NCBI RefSeq assembly: GCF_900116385.1
Contig: NZ_FPCI01000001.1
Coordinates: 1,736,001-1,800,000, forward strand
From: Pseudoxanthomonas sp. YR558
GTDB taxonomy: Bacteria; Pseudomonadota; Gammaproteobacteria; Xanthomonadales; Xanthomonadaceae
Reading direction: 5' to 3'
DNA: 64,000 nucleotides
Both the position numbers and the translations under genes were made by a program. The notes under the pieces were generated by a model. It made no database searches, was not told the origin of the DNA, and saw nothing but the letters and a program-made list of their open reading frames with translations. This document shows, one piece after another, positions 16,784-26,219 of the stretch; within the stretch, counting starts at the first letter, position 1, and each line of letters begins with the position of its first letter.

Positions 16784-19039
16784 GTGGCGAACCCGGACCA
16801 TCCGACGGATAACGTTCTTGGGGAAGACGCGACCGTGAGGCCCACTGCCATCGCCATGCCTGCCTTGTCTGCGCCTGCCGAACCCGATGTGTCCTGGGTC
16901 ATCGACCACAGCGACAACGCCGTCGTGGTCTGCGACGACGACGCCCGCATCACCTACATCAACCAGGGCTTCACCCGGATGCTCGGATACACCCTGGACG
17001 AAGTGGCGGGCCGCCGGCCCAGCGACTTCCTCGCGGGCCCGCATACCGATCCCGAAACCGTCGAATGGGTGCGTGGGCAGTTGAATGCGCAACAGGGATA
17101 CCGCACCGAACTGCTGGTCTACGCCAAGAATGGCGTGCCGCTGTGGATCTCGGCGGTGGTCAACCCCGTGTTCGACGGCGATCGCGGCGCGCGCTACCTG
17201 CTCGGTGTCTATACCGACATCACCCACAGCAAGCTGCACGAAGAGCTGCACCGCAAAGTGCTGGGCGCGATCGTCCGCGAACAGCCGTTGCAGGACGTGT
17301 TGACGCTCGTCTGCCGCGAGGTGGAAAAAGTGATGCCGGAGGCGGTGGCGTCGGTGATCGCACTCGACGACTACGGCCACCTGCGCGTGCTCGCCGCACC
17401 CAGCCTGCCCGACCACATCGCCGGCGCCGTCAACGGCGAGCGCGCCGGTCCGATGGTGGGCGCGTGTGGCTCGGCTGCATGGAGCGGGCAACCGGTGGAA
17501 TGCACCGATATCGATCGCGACCCGCGCTGGCAGGCCTACAAGGCACCCTTCCTCGCGCTCGGCATCCGTGCCTGCTGGTCCAGCCCGATCAAGGGCCACG
17601 ATGGCCGCGTGCTGGGTACCTTCGCGCTGTACTACTGGGAAAACCGCGCCCCGGACGAGTTCCACCAGCGCGTGGTCGACGTCTGCCTGCACCTCTGCGC
17701 CCTGGCGATGGACCGCGAACGCGCGCGCGCGCGCATGCACCAGCTGTCCTTCTTCGACACCCTGACCGGGCTGCCCAATCGGGCGCTGTTCAACAACAAG
17801 GTCGAGCAGATGCTGCTGGACGCCGCGCGCCGGGACAGTGCGGTGGCGCTGCTGTTCGTCGACATCGACCGCTTCAAGATCGTCAACGACACCCAGGGCC
17901 ATACCGCCGGCGACGCATTGTTGCGCGAACTGGCCCGGCGGCTGAGCGGGGAACTGCGCGAGGCCGACGTGGTCGCGCGCCTGGCCGGCGACGAATTCGT
18001 GCTCGCCGTACCCGACTACGACGCCGAGGACGCCGCCAATCTCGCCGACCGCCTGATGGCGCGCCTGTCGCAGCCGGTCAATGCCGGCCGGATGATGCTG
18101 ACGCCTCAAGCCAGCGTGGGCGTGGCGATGTTTCCCAGCGACGGCTGGGACGTGGACTCGCTGGTGCGCCACGCGGATATCGCGATGTATCGCGCCAAGT
18201 CCGAGGGCGGCGCCCGCATCGTGTTCTACAGCGTCGAAATGAACCAGGCCATGCAGGAACGCCTGGCGCTGGAGAATGCGCTGCGCGAAGCCGTGCGCAG
18301 CGGCCAGTTGCGCCTGCACTACCAGCCGCAGGTCGGCATGGACGACGACACCCGCCTGCACGGCGTGGAAGCCCTGTTGCGCTGGCGGCATCCGGAGATC
18401 GGCGAGATCTCGCCCGGGACCTTCGTGCCGATGGCCGAGGAATGCGGCTTGATCGACGATCTCGGCCGGTGGACGCTGGAAGAGGCCTGCACGCAGATGG
18501 CGGACTGGCGCCGTCGCGGCGTGCCGGTGCCGCGCGTGTCCGTCAATCTGTCGGCGATCAACTTCGAGCAGCAAGACCTGCCCACCTTCATCGGCAACGT
18601 ACTGGGCAAGTGCGGCCTATCGCCCGACGAACTGATGGTGGAGGTGACCGAGAGCGTCATGCTGGCGCAGAAGCCGGAGGTGCTGGCGAACATCGATGCG
18701 ATCCACCGCATGGGCGTGCACTTGTCGATCGACGACTTCGGTACCGGTTACTCCAGCCTGAGCCACTTGCACCGCCTGCCGATCAGCGAGCTCAAGCTCG
18801 ACATGAGCTTCGTCCGCGACCTCGAGCACAGCGAATCGGCGCGGGCGCTGACGACCTCCATCCTGCGCATCGGCGAGAGCCTGTCGTTGAAGGTCGTGGC
18901 CGAGGGCGTGGAGAACCAGGCCCAGCGCGCGGTCCTTGCCTCGTTGAACTGCGACATCCTGCAGGGCTATTACGTGTCGCGGCCGCTGTCCCCGCATTCG
19001 CTGGAGCGCTGGCTCAGCCTGCAATCGCCGGCGGAGTGA
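16784..19039 (+). CDS. PAS-GAF-GGDEF-EAL cyclic-di-GMP phosphodiesterase
   Basis: About 751 residues: PAS (VVVCDDDARITYINQGF...), GAF (about 150-300), GGDEF and EAL domains; cytosolic, no membrane segment. The GGDEF signature is LAGDEF, so cyclase activity is doubtful, but the READ I-site five residues upstream is intact and may bind c-di-GMP. The EAL domain looks active: GVEALLRW, VNLSAINFE, EVTESVML, IDDFGTGYSS, ELKLDMSF and AEGVEN are all present. The net role is probably c-di-GMP hydrolysis controlled by PAS/GAF ligands, as in DosP-type proteins. GTG 16784 has AGGGA five bases upstream; ATG 16748 has none. The 3' end overlaps the convergent sirtuin gene by 26 bp. Confidence 0.92.
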   Translation: MANPDHPTDNVLGEDATVRPTAIAMPALSAPAEPDVSWVIDHSDNAVVVCDDDARITYINQGFTRMLGYTLDEVAGRRPSDFLAGPHTDPETVEWVRGQLNAQQGYRTELLVYAKNGVPLWISAVVNPVFDGDRGARYLLGVYTDITHSKLHEELHRKVLGAIVREQPLQDVLTLVCREVEKVMPEAVASVIALDDYGHLRVLAAPSLPDHIAGAVNGERAGPMVGACGSAAWSGQPVECTDIDRDPRWQAYKAPFLALGIRACWSSPIKGHDGRVLGTFALYYWENRAPDEFHQRVVDVCLHLCALAMDRERARARMHQLSFFDTLTGLPNRALFNNKVEQMLLDAARRDSAVALLFVDIDRFKIVNDTQGHTAGDALLRELARRLSGELREADVVARLAGDEFVLAVPDYDAEDAANLADRLMARLSQPVNAGRMMLTPQASVGVAMFPSDGWDVDSLVRHADIAMYRAKSEGGARIVFYSVEMNQAMQERLALENALREAVRSGQLRLHYQPQVGMDDDTRLHGVEALLRWRHPEIGEISPGTFVPMAEECGLIDDLGRWTLEEACTQMADWRRRGVPVPRVSVNLSAINFEQQDLPTFIGNVLGKCGLSPDELMVEVTESVMLAQKPEVLANIDAIHRMGVHLSIDDFGTGYSSLSHLHRLPISELKLDMSFVRDLEHSESARALTTSILRIGESLSLKVVAEGVENQAQRAVLASLNCDILQGYYVSRPLSPHSLERWLSLQSPAE

Positions 19040-19862
19040 CGCGGTAGCGCCCGCCGTCCAGCAGGAACGCCAACGCGTCGCCGCAGGGCGCGGCGATCCG
19101 GAACTGGAGCAGATCGTCGGCACGCGTACGCCCCAGGTTCACGGCCGCCACGGGCATGCCCGCGCGCATTGCGGCATGCACGAAGCGCAGACCCGAATAC
19201 ACCATCAGCGACGAGCCCACCACGAGCATCGCATCGGCGCGCTCCAGATGCGCCATCGCCGCCTGGACACGCTCGCGCGGCACGTTTTCGCCGAAGAAGA
19301 CGACGTCAGGCTTGAGCATGCCGTCGCACGCATGGCAGGTCGGGATACGAAACACGCTGAAGTCGCGTCCTTCCAGGTCCGCATCGCCATCCGGCGCCGC
19401 ACCGGCGGTCAGGCCCGCCCACTCGGGATTCGCGTCGACGAGCCGGACCTGAAGCGCTGCGCGCGACGATCGTGCCCCGCAGCCGAGGCAGACGATGTCG
19501 TCCAGCCGCCCGTGAAGGTCGATCACCGACCGACTGCCCGCAGCCTGGTGCAGGCCGTCCACGTTCTGGGTCAGCAGCATCTCGCATGATCCGTGCGCCT
19601 CCAGGGCCGCCAGCGCACGGTGCGCCGCATTGGGGTTGGCCTCCGCGATACGTGGCCACCCCAGCAGGCTTCTCGCCCAGTAGCGCTGGCGCGTCGCCAG
19701 ATCGCCAACGAAAGCCTGGTAGGTCACCGGCGGCGTGCGCTTCCATGCCCCCTGCTCGTCCCGGTAGTCGGGAATGCCGGAGCCGGTGCTGCAGCCGGCG
19801 CCGGTCAGCAGGAACAAGCGGCGGTGGGCCGCCACGAAATCCTCGAGTCGCGTATCGCTCAT
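19014..19862 (-). CDS. Sir2-family NAD-dependent protein deacylase
   Basis: 282-residue sirtuin. The Rossmann NAD motif is TGAGCSTGSGIPDYRD (about 20-35), the catalytic QNVDGLHQAAG includes His after Asp/Gly, and the DLHGR motif follows. Two CxxC pairs (CLGC and CHAC) form the zinc site, and LVVGSSLMVYSG is the second NAD-binding segment. It removes acyl groups from lysines, probably cytosolic. The ATG at 19862 (MSDTRLED) is chosen because a longer reading would extend towards the neighbouring halogenase gene (19895). Its 3' end overlaps the EAL gene's 3' end. Confidence 0.93.
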   Translation of the reverse strand: MSDTRLEDFVAAHRRLFLLTGAGCSTGSGIPDYRDEQGAWKRTPPVTYQAFVGDLATRQRYWARSLLGWPRIAEANPNAAHRALAALEAHGSCEMLLTQNVDGLHQAAGSRSVIDLHGRLDDIVCLGCGARSSRAALQVRLVDANPEWAGLTAGAAPDGDADLEGRDFSVFRIPTCHACDGMLKPDVVFFGENVPRERVQAAMAHLERADAMLVVGSSLMVYSGLRFVHAAMRAGMPVAAVNLGRTRADDLLQFRIAAPCGDALAFLLDGGRYRVTPPAIAG

Positions 19863-19894
19863 GCCGGCAGCATAGGCGATGCGTCGCGCGGCGG

Positions 19895-21412
19895 TCAGGG
19901 TTTGGGCGCGGGGCAATAGCTGCGCAGGTAGTCCATGTGCGCCGGCATCTGCCGCGCGGTGTCCAATACGTTGCGGCGGATGTCGTCGAGGAAACGTTGC
20001 AGGTCTGGCGGAGACATCACGTCGGCGGTGGGATGGTACCGCTTCGGCACGATGCCCTGCCCCATCATCACCTGGATCCAGGAATTCTCGCCGAACAATT
20101 CGCCAGGTACGTGGAACACCGTACCCGTCTCACGGAACAGCTCGATGCGGTGGCGCAGCGTCGCCGGGATTTCCATCTCTGCGATCTCGCGCCAGTAGGG
20201 CGTGTCGCGGCGGTCGCTGACGTGGTAGTGCATCACCACGAAATCGCGCACGTGCTGCAATTCTTCGTCCAGGCGCGCGTTGTACTCGTCGATGGCCGGC
20301 TGCGTGATGGCCTGCGGGAACGTCTGCAAGAGCCTCACGATGCCGCGCTGGATCAAGTGAATGGTGGTCGATTCGAGCGGCTCGATGAAACTGCCGGCCA
20401 AGCCCAGCGCGACGCAGTTCTTCGCCCAGCACTGCTGCCGCTGCCCAGGCTTGAAGCGGATCGGCCAGGGCTGCTTGATGACCTCCCCCTCGACGCTGGA
20501 GAGGAATTGCTCGCGTGCCTCATCGTCGCTGATGTGGCGGCTGGAATAGACGATGCCGTTGCCCACCCGGTGCTGCAATGGGATACGCCACTGCCACCCC
20601 GCCGTTCCCGCGATCGCTCGCGTGTACGGCACGGCGTCGCGGACGGCAGTGGTCTGAGTGGCCAGTGCGCTGTCGTTGAAAAGCCATTGCGACCAGTCGG
20701 TATAACCCACGCCCAGCGCCTTGCCGATCAGCAGGGCGCGGAAGCCGGTGCAATCGATGAACAGGTCGCCTTCGATCACGTCGCCACGCTCCAGCTTGAT
20801 CGAGGAGATGCAGCCGTCGGCATCGGTGGCGACGTCGACGATCTTGCCCTCGATTCGCTTGCATCCGTGACGCTCGCTGAAGCCGCGCAGGAAGCGCGCA
20901 TACAGCGCGGCGTCCATGTGGTAGGCATAGTTCACATGGTAGCGAGGCAGGTGCGAGAAACGATCTTGGAGCGCGGCCTGAAGTTCGATGCAGTAATCGC
21001 TGTAGTCGCTGGCGATGCCCTCCGCATGGCCGCGTAACCAGAAATGCTGGAACCCCGCCGACCAGTGATCCTTTCCGCTGATGCCGAAGGAATGGATGTA
21101 GCGATGGCCCAGCTCTTTCCAGTGTTCGAACGAGATCCCCAGCTTCACGGTCCCCTGCACGGCCGCCATGAAGTCCTGCTCCTTGATGTCGAGCAGGCGG
21201 TGGAACACGACGAGCGTCGGGATGGTGGCTTCGCCGACGCCGACCGTGCCGATCTCCTCGGACTCCACCAGGGTGATGTCGAGCGTCTTGCCCAACGTCT
21301 TGGATAGCGCCGCGGCAGCCATCCAGCCGGCGGTACCGCCGCCGGCGATGACGACGCGCTTGATGGTGCGGGGCGTGGCGATGGGATCTTGGTTATGCAT
21401 GCGGTGGGGCAC
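19895..21412 (-). CDS. Tryptophan-halogenase-family flavoprotein (copy 1)
   Basis: 505 residues, flavin-dependent halogenase family. FAD motif GGGTAGW at 24-30; the substrate-positioning lysine K90 (TVKLGISF), WQWRIP at 273-278 (the WxWxIP signature that keeps the enzyme from acting as a monooxygenase) and E344 (SFIEPLEST) are all conserved. It would use FADH2, halide and O2. Its neighbours are not biosynthetic: it follows cupin-8 and SapC genes downstream of a TonB-dependent receptor, a recurring arrangement in sugar-uptake loci of Xanthomonadales and Caulobacterales. The substrate is unknown and may be a surface peptide or receptor. It starts one base beyond the cupin stop. Confidence 0.88.
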   Translation of the reverse strand: MPHRMHNQDPIATPRTIKRVVIAGGGTAGWMAAAALSKTLGKTLDITLVESEEIGTVGVGEATIPTLVVFHRLLDIKEQDFMAAVQGTVKLGISFEHWKELGHRYIHSFGISGKDHWSAGFQHFWLRGHAEGIASDYSDYCIELQAALQDRFSHLPRYHVNYAYHMDAALYARFLRGFSERHGCKRIEGKIVDVATDADGCISSIKLERGDVIEGDLFIDCTGFRALLIGKALGVGYTDWSQWLFNDSALATQTTAVRDAVPYTRAIAGTAGWQWRIPLQHRVGNGIVYSSRHISDDEAREQFLSSVEGEVIKQPWPIRFKPGQRQQCWAKNCVALGLAGSFIEPLESTTIHLIQRGIVRLLQTFPQAITQPAIDEYNARLDEELQHVRDFVVMHYHVSDRRDTPYWREIAEMEIPATLRHRIELFRETGTVFHVPGELFGENSWIQVMMGQGIVPKRYHPTADVMSPPDLQRFLDDIRRNVLDTARQMPAHMDYLRSYCPAPKP

Positions 21413-22429
21413 TCAACGGTTCAGGCGCTGCAGCAGCAGCGCACGCAGGTGGCGGACGCGCGCCTCGTCCATGGACGACAGCGAGCGACGCGCGGATTCG
21501 GGGATATGTCCGGCATCGGTCGCTTCCTCGTAGCCGAAAACATAGTGATCGAAGACATCCTTCCAGATCGCGCGCTCGTGCGCGGGCAGGTCGCGCACGC
21601 TCATGATCGCGAGCATCAGCGCATTCATCGGCGTATCCATCCAGCCTGGCGAACGCCGCCACCAGTAATTGACGAGCACGTTGAATGCCTCCAGCCCTTC
21701 CATGTGGTGCCACCACATACTGGGGATGAGGACCGCATCCCCGGGACCCAGCTCGGCCTGAAAGGCGTTCCGCAGCGCGTCCGCGAAACGCGGGAAACGC
21801 TCCGGATCGGGCGATGCGAAGTCGACCAGGCTGACCGCCTGACCTGCGGGCGTGTGGTCGAGCGGGCCGACGTACAGGTTCTCGAGCTGGTCCGGAGAGA
21901 ACAGCGTCACGCGACGACGGCCGGCCACCACGCACGCGAGGTTGTCCGGCACGTCCTGGTGCGCCGCGATCCGGCTTCGATTGCCGATCCAGATGCTCGC
22001 CAGCGGATCGCGCGGATCGAGATCCACGTCGTTCTCCGCGCGGAATCCCGGCAAGAACGTGTCCAACGTGGTGGATGCCACGTAGATCGACGGTGGCGCC
22101 GGGGCGTCGAGGTACTTGCGCAGGGTGTCCAGCGCGACGGACAGCGGTACTTGCTCCCGCCGGAAGTTGAAGCCGCTCAGGTCGTCGTTGTAGAACACGC
22201 GCCCCTGCATCTCGGGCGCGGCCACAGTCGCGACGACCGGCATGGTGCCGTGGTCGAAGCGCTTCAGGTAGTCCATGGCCGCCAGCGCAGACGTCCTGGC
22301 GGCTTCCACCATGGGCCAGCGCGACGCCACGCCGCGCAGCACCAACGGCAAGGTGGAATGCAGGAGCTCGCCTATTGGCGCGCCCGGCTCGACGTCCATC
22401 TCGCGGATGGGCTCAGGCTGCGGAAGCAC
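21413..22429 (-). CDS. Cupin-8/JmjC-like putative 2-oxoglutarate dioxygenase
   Basis: 338 residues. JmjC/cupin-8 fold: HxD metal ligands in RIAAHQDVPDN, then VVAGRRRVTLFSP and distal His in IPSMWWHHMEG with NVLVNYWW. Such proteins hydroxylate protein or small-molecule side chains using Fe(II) and 2-oxoglutarate, although many are uncharacterised. It overlaps SapC's stop by 17 bp and abuts halogenase 1, so SapC-cupin-halogenase are co-transcribed and coupled. No signal peptide, so it acts in the cytoplasm. Its partner or substrate is not shown by the sequence. Confidence 0.87.
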   Translation of the reverse strand: MLPQPEPIREMDVEPGAPIGELLHSTLPLVLRGVASRWPMVEAARTSALAAMDYLKRFDHGTMPVVATVAAPEMQGRVFYNDDLSGFNFRREQVPLSVALDTLRKYLDAPAPPSIYVASTTLDTFLPGFRAENDVDLDPRDPLASIWIGNRSRIAAHQDVPDNLACVVAGRRRVTLFSPDQLENLYVGPLDHTPAGQAVSLVDFASPDPERFPRFADALRNAFQAELGPGDAVLIPSMWWHHMEGLEAFNVLVNYWWRRSPGWMDTPMNALMLAIMSVRDLPAHERAIWKDVFDHYVFGYEEATDAGHIPESARRSLSSMDEARVRHLRALLLQRLNR

Positions 22430-23114
22430 GGCGTCGGTTCGTCCGCTCGATCAGATCGCGAAACCGCGACATCGAAGCCAGCACCATGTAGATAGGCTGC
22501 AGATGCCCCGCCCGCGCGAGCGTCTCCAGACTCGCACCATCCAACGCCCCAAGCCGCGCTTCGTCGATGGTGTGGAAGCCGGCGAGGCGGTTGTTCGACC
22601 CGTCATCCAGGCGGACGTCCAGCACGAACGATTCCAGCAGCGCGTGCCGCTCCAACGCATCGATGAACGCAGGTGTGGCGCTGACGCCGTCATGTAGGGC
22701 CAGTAGGACCGACTTGATCCGCTCCAGGTGCTCGGTCGCGACTCCGTGTTCATGGAACAGCGCCTCGCCACCTCCGATGCGCGGATGGTCCATGTCCACG
22801 TGGATCAAGCGCTCCTCGCCGGCGACACCGACGAGGAAAGGCTGGCGCCGGATCCCGAGCGGCACGTACGTCGCGTCCCAGCGGTCGCCATCGAGGAACA
22901 GGTTCGTGCCTTCCTCGAGTCCCATCAGGGCGAACGGCACGAATCCTGCGTCGCGGCCGCGCCGGAACACGATCGGATAGTGTCCCTGGATGTCCCGGAA
23001 CTCGGCGGGGAAGGTCAGCACCTGCATCACGGCATCGCCGAGCGCAGCGCCGTGGCCGGCACGCACGCGCAACGCACGGTGTTCGGTGGGGGTCAACAGG
23101 ACAGGCTTGCTCAT
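22413..23114 (-). CDS. SapC family protein
   Basis: 233 residues, SapC family (named after a Caulobacter/Campylobacter S-layer-associated protein group; role unresolved). Recognisable segments: RAGHGAALGDAVMQVLTFPAEF, HYPIVFRRG, FVPFALMGLEEGTNLF, WDATYVPLGIRRQPF and LDVRLDDG. No signal peptide. The ATG at 23114 (MSKPVLL) is favoured over 23141. It lies 117 bp after the receptor gene and a strong terminator, so it probably has its own promoter or depends on read-through. It overlaps the cupin gene by 17 bp. Confidence 0.88.
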   Translation of the reverse strand: MSKPVLLTPTEHRALRVRAGHGAALGDAVMQVLTFPAEFRDIQGHYPIVFRRGRDAGFVPFALMGLEEGTNLFLDGDRWDATYVPLGIRRQPFLVGVAGEERLIHVDMDHPRIGGGEALFHEHGVATEHLERIKSVLLALHDGVSATPAFIDALERHALLESFVLDVRLDDGSNNRLAGFHTIDEARLGALDGASLETLARAGHLQPIYMVLASMSRFRDLIERTNRRRASAA

Positions 23115-23175
23115 CGGCTCTCGCAGGCGTGAGGGCAGCACATCATGACCAAAGCATCGTGCCCGATCACGCCGT

Positions 23176-23216
23176 GCAAAGAAAGACGGAGCCGCCGGCT
23201 TGCCGGCGACTCCGTC
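23176..23216 (-). terminator. Terminator after TonB-dependent receptor 1
   Basis: Long hairpin: arms GACGGAG/CTCCGTC (23185-23191, 23210-23216) and inner CGCCGG/CCGGCG with a four-base loop. On the minus strand it is followed by TTTCTTTG. It lies between the receptor stop (23232) and the SapC start (23114). Confidence 0.85.
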
Positions 23217-23231
23217 GGTCCATCCCTGCGA

Positions 23232-26219
23232 TCAGAACTTGTAGCGCAGGCCGAACATATACCGCGGACCGGTCTGCGTGGCGAACCGCACCATGTTCTC
23301 GTGGCGCGCATGGGTGCGCATCGTCTCGTCGGTGAGATTGATGCCTTCCAGGCTGAGCGTCAGTCGCGGCGTCAGCTGGTAACTGACGTTCATGTCGAAC
23401 TGGCCGTACTCTTCGACGTAGTTCGGGTTGTTGCCCTGCCCGCCGACGCCGTTGAAGAACTCGTCGCGCCAGTTGTAGGCCGCGCGGATCTGCCACGGCC
23501 CCTTGTCGTAGAACGCCACCAGGTTGGCGGAGTCGCTCAGTCCCACCAACGGGTACTGGTCGCCCAGGTCCGTGTTGTCGAACGTCAGGCCCGAATCAAC
23601 CTTGGTGTAGTTCGCCGCCAGGCCGAAGCCGCTGTCGCCGAACAGGTGCTGCACGTTGATTTCGAAACCATCGAGCTTGTCCGAACGCTGGTTCGCCGGC
23701 ACGGTGATGTTGAACCCGGCGATCGGATCGCCCGGCTGGCCCGTGATGGTTCCCGCCGCCACATCGACGCCTGGATCATTGGCATGGTTGGTGAAGATGT
23801 AGGTGCGGATGCAATCGCCATCGGTGGGCAGGCAGCCCGCCGCCAGGGCGTTGTTCCAGTAAGTGCCGCCCACCGGCGTGTGCAGCGCGAACGGTTCTTC
23901 CCGGACCACGGTATCGCTGATGAAGTTCTTGATGTCCTTGCGGAAGTAGCCGATGGAGAAATAGCTGCCTTCGCCGTAGTACCACTCGAAGGACAGGTCG
24001 AAATTGTCCGAAAGCAGCGGTTCGAGCGCCGGATCGCCCCGGTTGCCGTCGCCACCGGTGATACGGACCACGTTGGCGAGTTGCTGACCACCGCGGATCG
24101 CGCCCCATCCCGGCCGACCGATGGTCTGGCTGTAGCTGCCTCGCAGGACCATGCTCTCGCTGAGGTCCAACTTCAGATCGAGGTTGGGCAGGAAGTAGTC
24201 GTAATCGCCCTCGCGCCGGCCGAACGTGCGCTCATCGGCATAGTTCACGTAGAGCTCGTTGGCCGCGACCCAGGAGATGGTCTCGCCCACGCGCTCCAAG
24301 GCAGTGGATACGACCTCGGTCTTCTCGTAGCGAACGCCCAGGGCCACGCTGAGCGGCATCGACCAGTCGAACTTGGTCGTCCATTGCACGTACGCGCTCT
24401 TGGACTTCTCGGACGTGCGCATGTCGTCCGTGAACTCGGTCGGCATCTGGTAGCAGGTGGCGCATCCGGATTCGGTGATCGCCGCCTGGCGCAGGCGCTC
24501 GAAGTCGAACACCAGGAAGCCGTCGGTCCAGTTCGGGTTGTTGCTGTTGCCGAAGGCATCGAAGTACCGCGACATGTGGTCGACGTACCAGATGCTGTCG
24601 TCGTAATCCGCCGGCGTACCCACGCCGCCCCAGGTGTCGCGCTGCATGACGGCCGACGCCGAGCGGTTCTGCACGTCGATCGCCGACACGCCGAAGTCCA
24701 GCCCGGAATACTCGCCGAACTCGAAGCGACCCTTGGCCTGCAACTGTTCGACGTCGGACTTGTTGTAGCTGTTCTGGAACACCGAGCCGGTGACCAGCGC
24801 CTGCGACGGCAGCACCTCGGTCTGGCCGGGCGGGAGCTGGACGTTGACGATCGGGATCTCGCCGCTGTAGTCCACCGTGGTCGTGCCACGGATGTACGCG
24901 GCGACGCCCAGCACGCCTGCGGAGCCGAGCGGACTGTCCGGCTTCGATTCAGACGTGGAGTTGTGGTAATCGAACTCCAGGCTCAGGTTGTCGGTGACTT
25001 CCCATTCCACGTTGAAGCCCAGCGAATCGCCGGTGGTCTTCGTTGCGAGCTGCATGCCGCCCATGGAGAGGTCGGCGCCGGTCATGTCTTCGGAATAGAT
25101 GATCGGCGCAGCTACCGGACCATCGGTCCAGGAACTGTCGCCCGGACCGTAGTTGAACCACACCGACAACTCGCTGCGCTGCTGCTGCACCTTGTTCTCG
25201 ATGTAGTTGTAGTCCAGCGTGGTCGTGACGCGGTCGCTCGGCGCCCACTGGAACGTCACTTGGCCATTGGTGCGCTGGCGCTGCACGCCATTGACGCTGT
25301 AGCCCGTGTTCTGCGGGCGCGCATAGACGTCGTCAGGGCCCGGCCTGTTATCGATCCGGTCGTAATACGATTCGCCCGGCAGCGGCAGACGCTGCCAGCT
25401 GTTGGAATTGTCACCGTAAAAGGTCAGCCAGCCATCGGCGACCGAGGCCTGGTTGAAGCCCGAATCGCGCTCCTGGTAACTGCCGCTGAGCGCGATGCCG
25501 AACCGGCCATCCGCGAACGTCCTGCTGAAGATGCCGGACATTTCGCCGGTGAAATCCTCGCCCTGCTGCGTCTTCGGCAGATTGCCGTTCGACGTATCGT
25601 GGACGGTCTTCAGGCCGAAGCTCGCGACCGGTTCGGCTTCGAGCGGACGCGCCGTCCTGACATCGATGGTGGCACCGATGCCGCCCGTCGGGTTGTCGGC
25701 ACGGCCGGTCTTGAAGACGCGGATCTCCGAGATCGATTCGCTGGCTAGGTTGGCGAAGTCGAACGACCGCGAGGTCGAGTTGCCCGCACCGCCATTGCCG
25801 AGATTGGACGCCGGCATCTGGCGACCGTTGAGCAACACCAGGTTGTAGTCCGGTCCCATGCCGCGAACGGTGACCTTCGAGCCCTCGCCGCTGGACGTGC
25901 GGTCGATCGATACGCCGCTGATGCGCTGCAGCGATTCGGCCAGATTGGTATCCGGGAACTTGCCGATGTCCTCCGCCACGATGCCATCGACGACACCTTG
26001 CGCGTCGCGCTTGAGGTTCATCGAGGACTCGAGGCTGGCGCGGATGCCCTTCACCACCACTGTATCCAACGTGGTCGGGTCGACTTCGGTAGCCGTCGTC
26101 GACGGCGTTGTGGTGGTGCTCTGCGGCTCGGCTTGCTGGGCCCATGCGGGACTCGCCATGGCGATCAGCAATGCGGACGTGAGCACCCGCTTCCTTGGAA
26201 CGGACTGCACTTGCTTCAT
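23232..26219 (-). CDS. TonB-dependent receptor, Xanthomonas-Caulobacter type (locus 1)
   Basis: 995-residue outer-membrane receptor. The signal peptide ends at AWAQQAEP; a TonB-box-like DTVVVKG is followed by GIRASLESSMNLKR, the characteristic start of the large Caulobacter/Xanthomonas receptor subfamily (TIGR01782 type). Plug domain motifs VAEDIGKFPDTNLAESLQRI, VTVRGMGPDYNLVLLNGR and ISEIRVFKTG are followed by a 22-strand barrel. The C-terminal strand ends in LRYKF, as required for BAM. No N-terminal STN domain, so no FecR-type signalling. These receptors import oligosaccharides. Linked LacI, GH30 and an operator over its promoter argue for a beta-glucan/glucoside-like ligand, though the substrate is not deducible. 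Confidence 0.95.
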   Translation of the reverse strand: MKQVQSVPRKRVLTSALLIAMASPAWAQQAEPQSTTTTPSTTATEVDPTTLDTVVVKGIRASLESSMNLKRDAQGVVDGIVAEDIGKFPDTNLAESLQRISGVSIDRTSSGEGSKVTVRGMGPDYNLVLLNGRQMPASNLGNGGAGNSTSRSFDFANLASESISEIRVFKTGRADNPTGGIGATIDVRTARPLEAEPVASFGLKTVHDTSNGNLPKTQQGEDFTGEMSGIFSRTFADGRFGIALSGSYQERDSGFNQASVADGWLTFYGDNSNSWQRLPLPGESYYDRIDNRPGPDDVYARPQNTGYSVNGVQRQRTNGQVTFQWAPSDRVTTTLDYNYIENKVQQQRSELSVWFNYGPGDSSWTDGPVAAPIIYSEDMTGADLSMGGMQLATKTTGDSLGFNVEWEVTDNLSLEFDYHNSTSESKPDSPLGSAGVLGVAAYIRGTTTVDYSGEIPIVNVQLPPGQTEVLPSQALVTGSVFQNSYNKSDVEQLQAKGRFEFGEYSGLDFGVSAIDVQNRSASAVMQRDTWGGVGTPADYDDSIWYVDHMSRYFDAFGNSNNPNWTDGFLVFDFERLRQAAITESGCATCYQMPTEFTDDMRTSEKSKSAYVQWTTKFDWSMPLSVALGVRYEKTEVVSTALERVGETISWVAANELYVNYADERTFGRREGDYDYFLPNLDLKLDLSESMVLRGSYSQTIGRPGWGAIRGGQQLANVVRITGGDGNRGDPALEPLLSDNFDLSFEWYYGEGSYFSIGYFRKDIKNFISDTVVREEPFALHTPVGGTYWNNALAAGCLPTDGDCIRTYIFTNHANDPGVDVAAGTITGQPGDPIAGFNITVPANQRSDKLDGFEINVQHLFGDSGFGLAANYTKVDSGLTFDNTDLGDQYPLVGLSDSANLVAFYDKGPWQIRAAYNWRDEFFNGVGGQGNNPNYVEEYGQFDMNVSYQLTPRLTLSLEGINLTDETMRTHARHENMVRFATQTGPRYMFGLRYKF

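Noticed and set aside
16646..18574. 642-codon minus-strand open frame over the EAL gene
   Set aside because: His/Arg/Gln-rich translation without motifs; the plus strand encodes PAS-GAF-GGDEF-EAL.
19895..21412. Natural-product biosynthetic cluster suggested by halogenase
   Set aside because: No NRPS, PKS, indole or terpene genes nearby; context is sugar uptake.
23145..25748. 867-codon plus-strand open frame across receptor 1
   Set aside because: Antisense shadow of the receptor; no domain, composition driven by GC at third positions.
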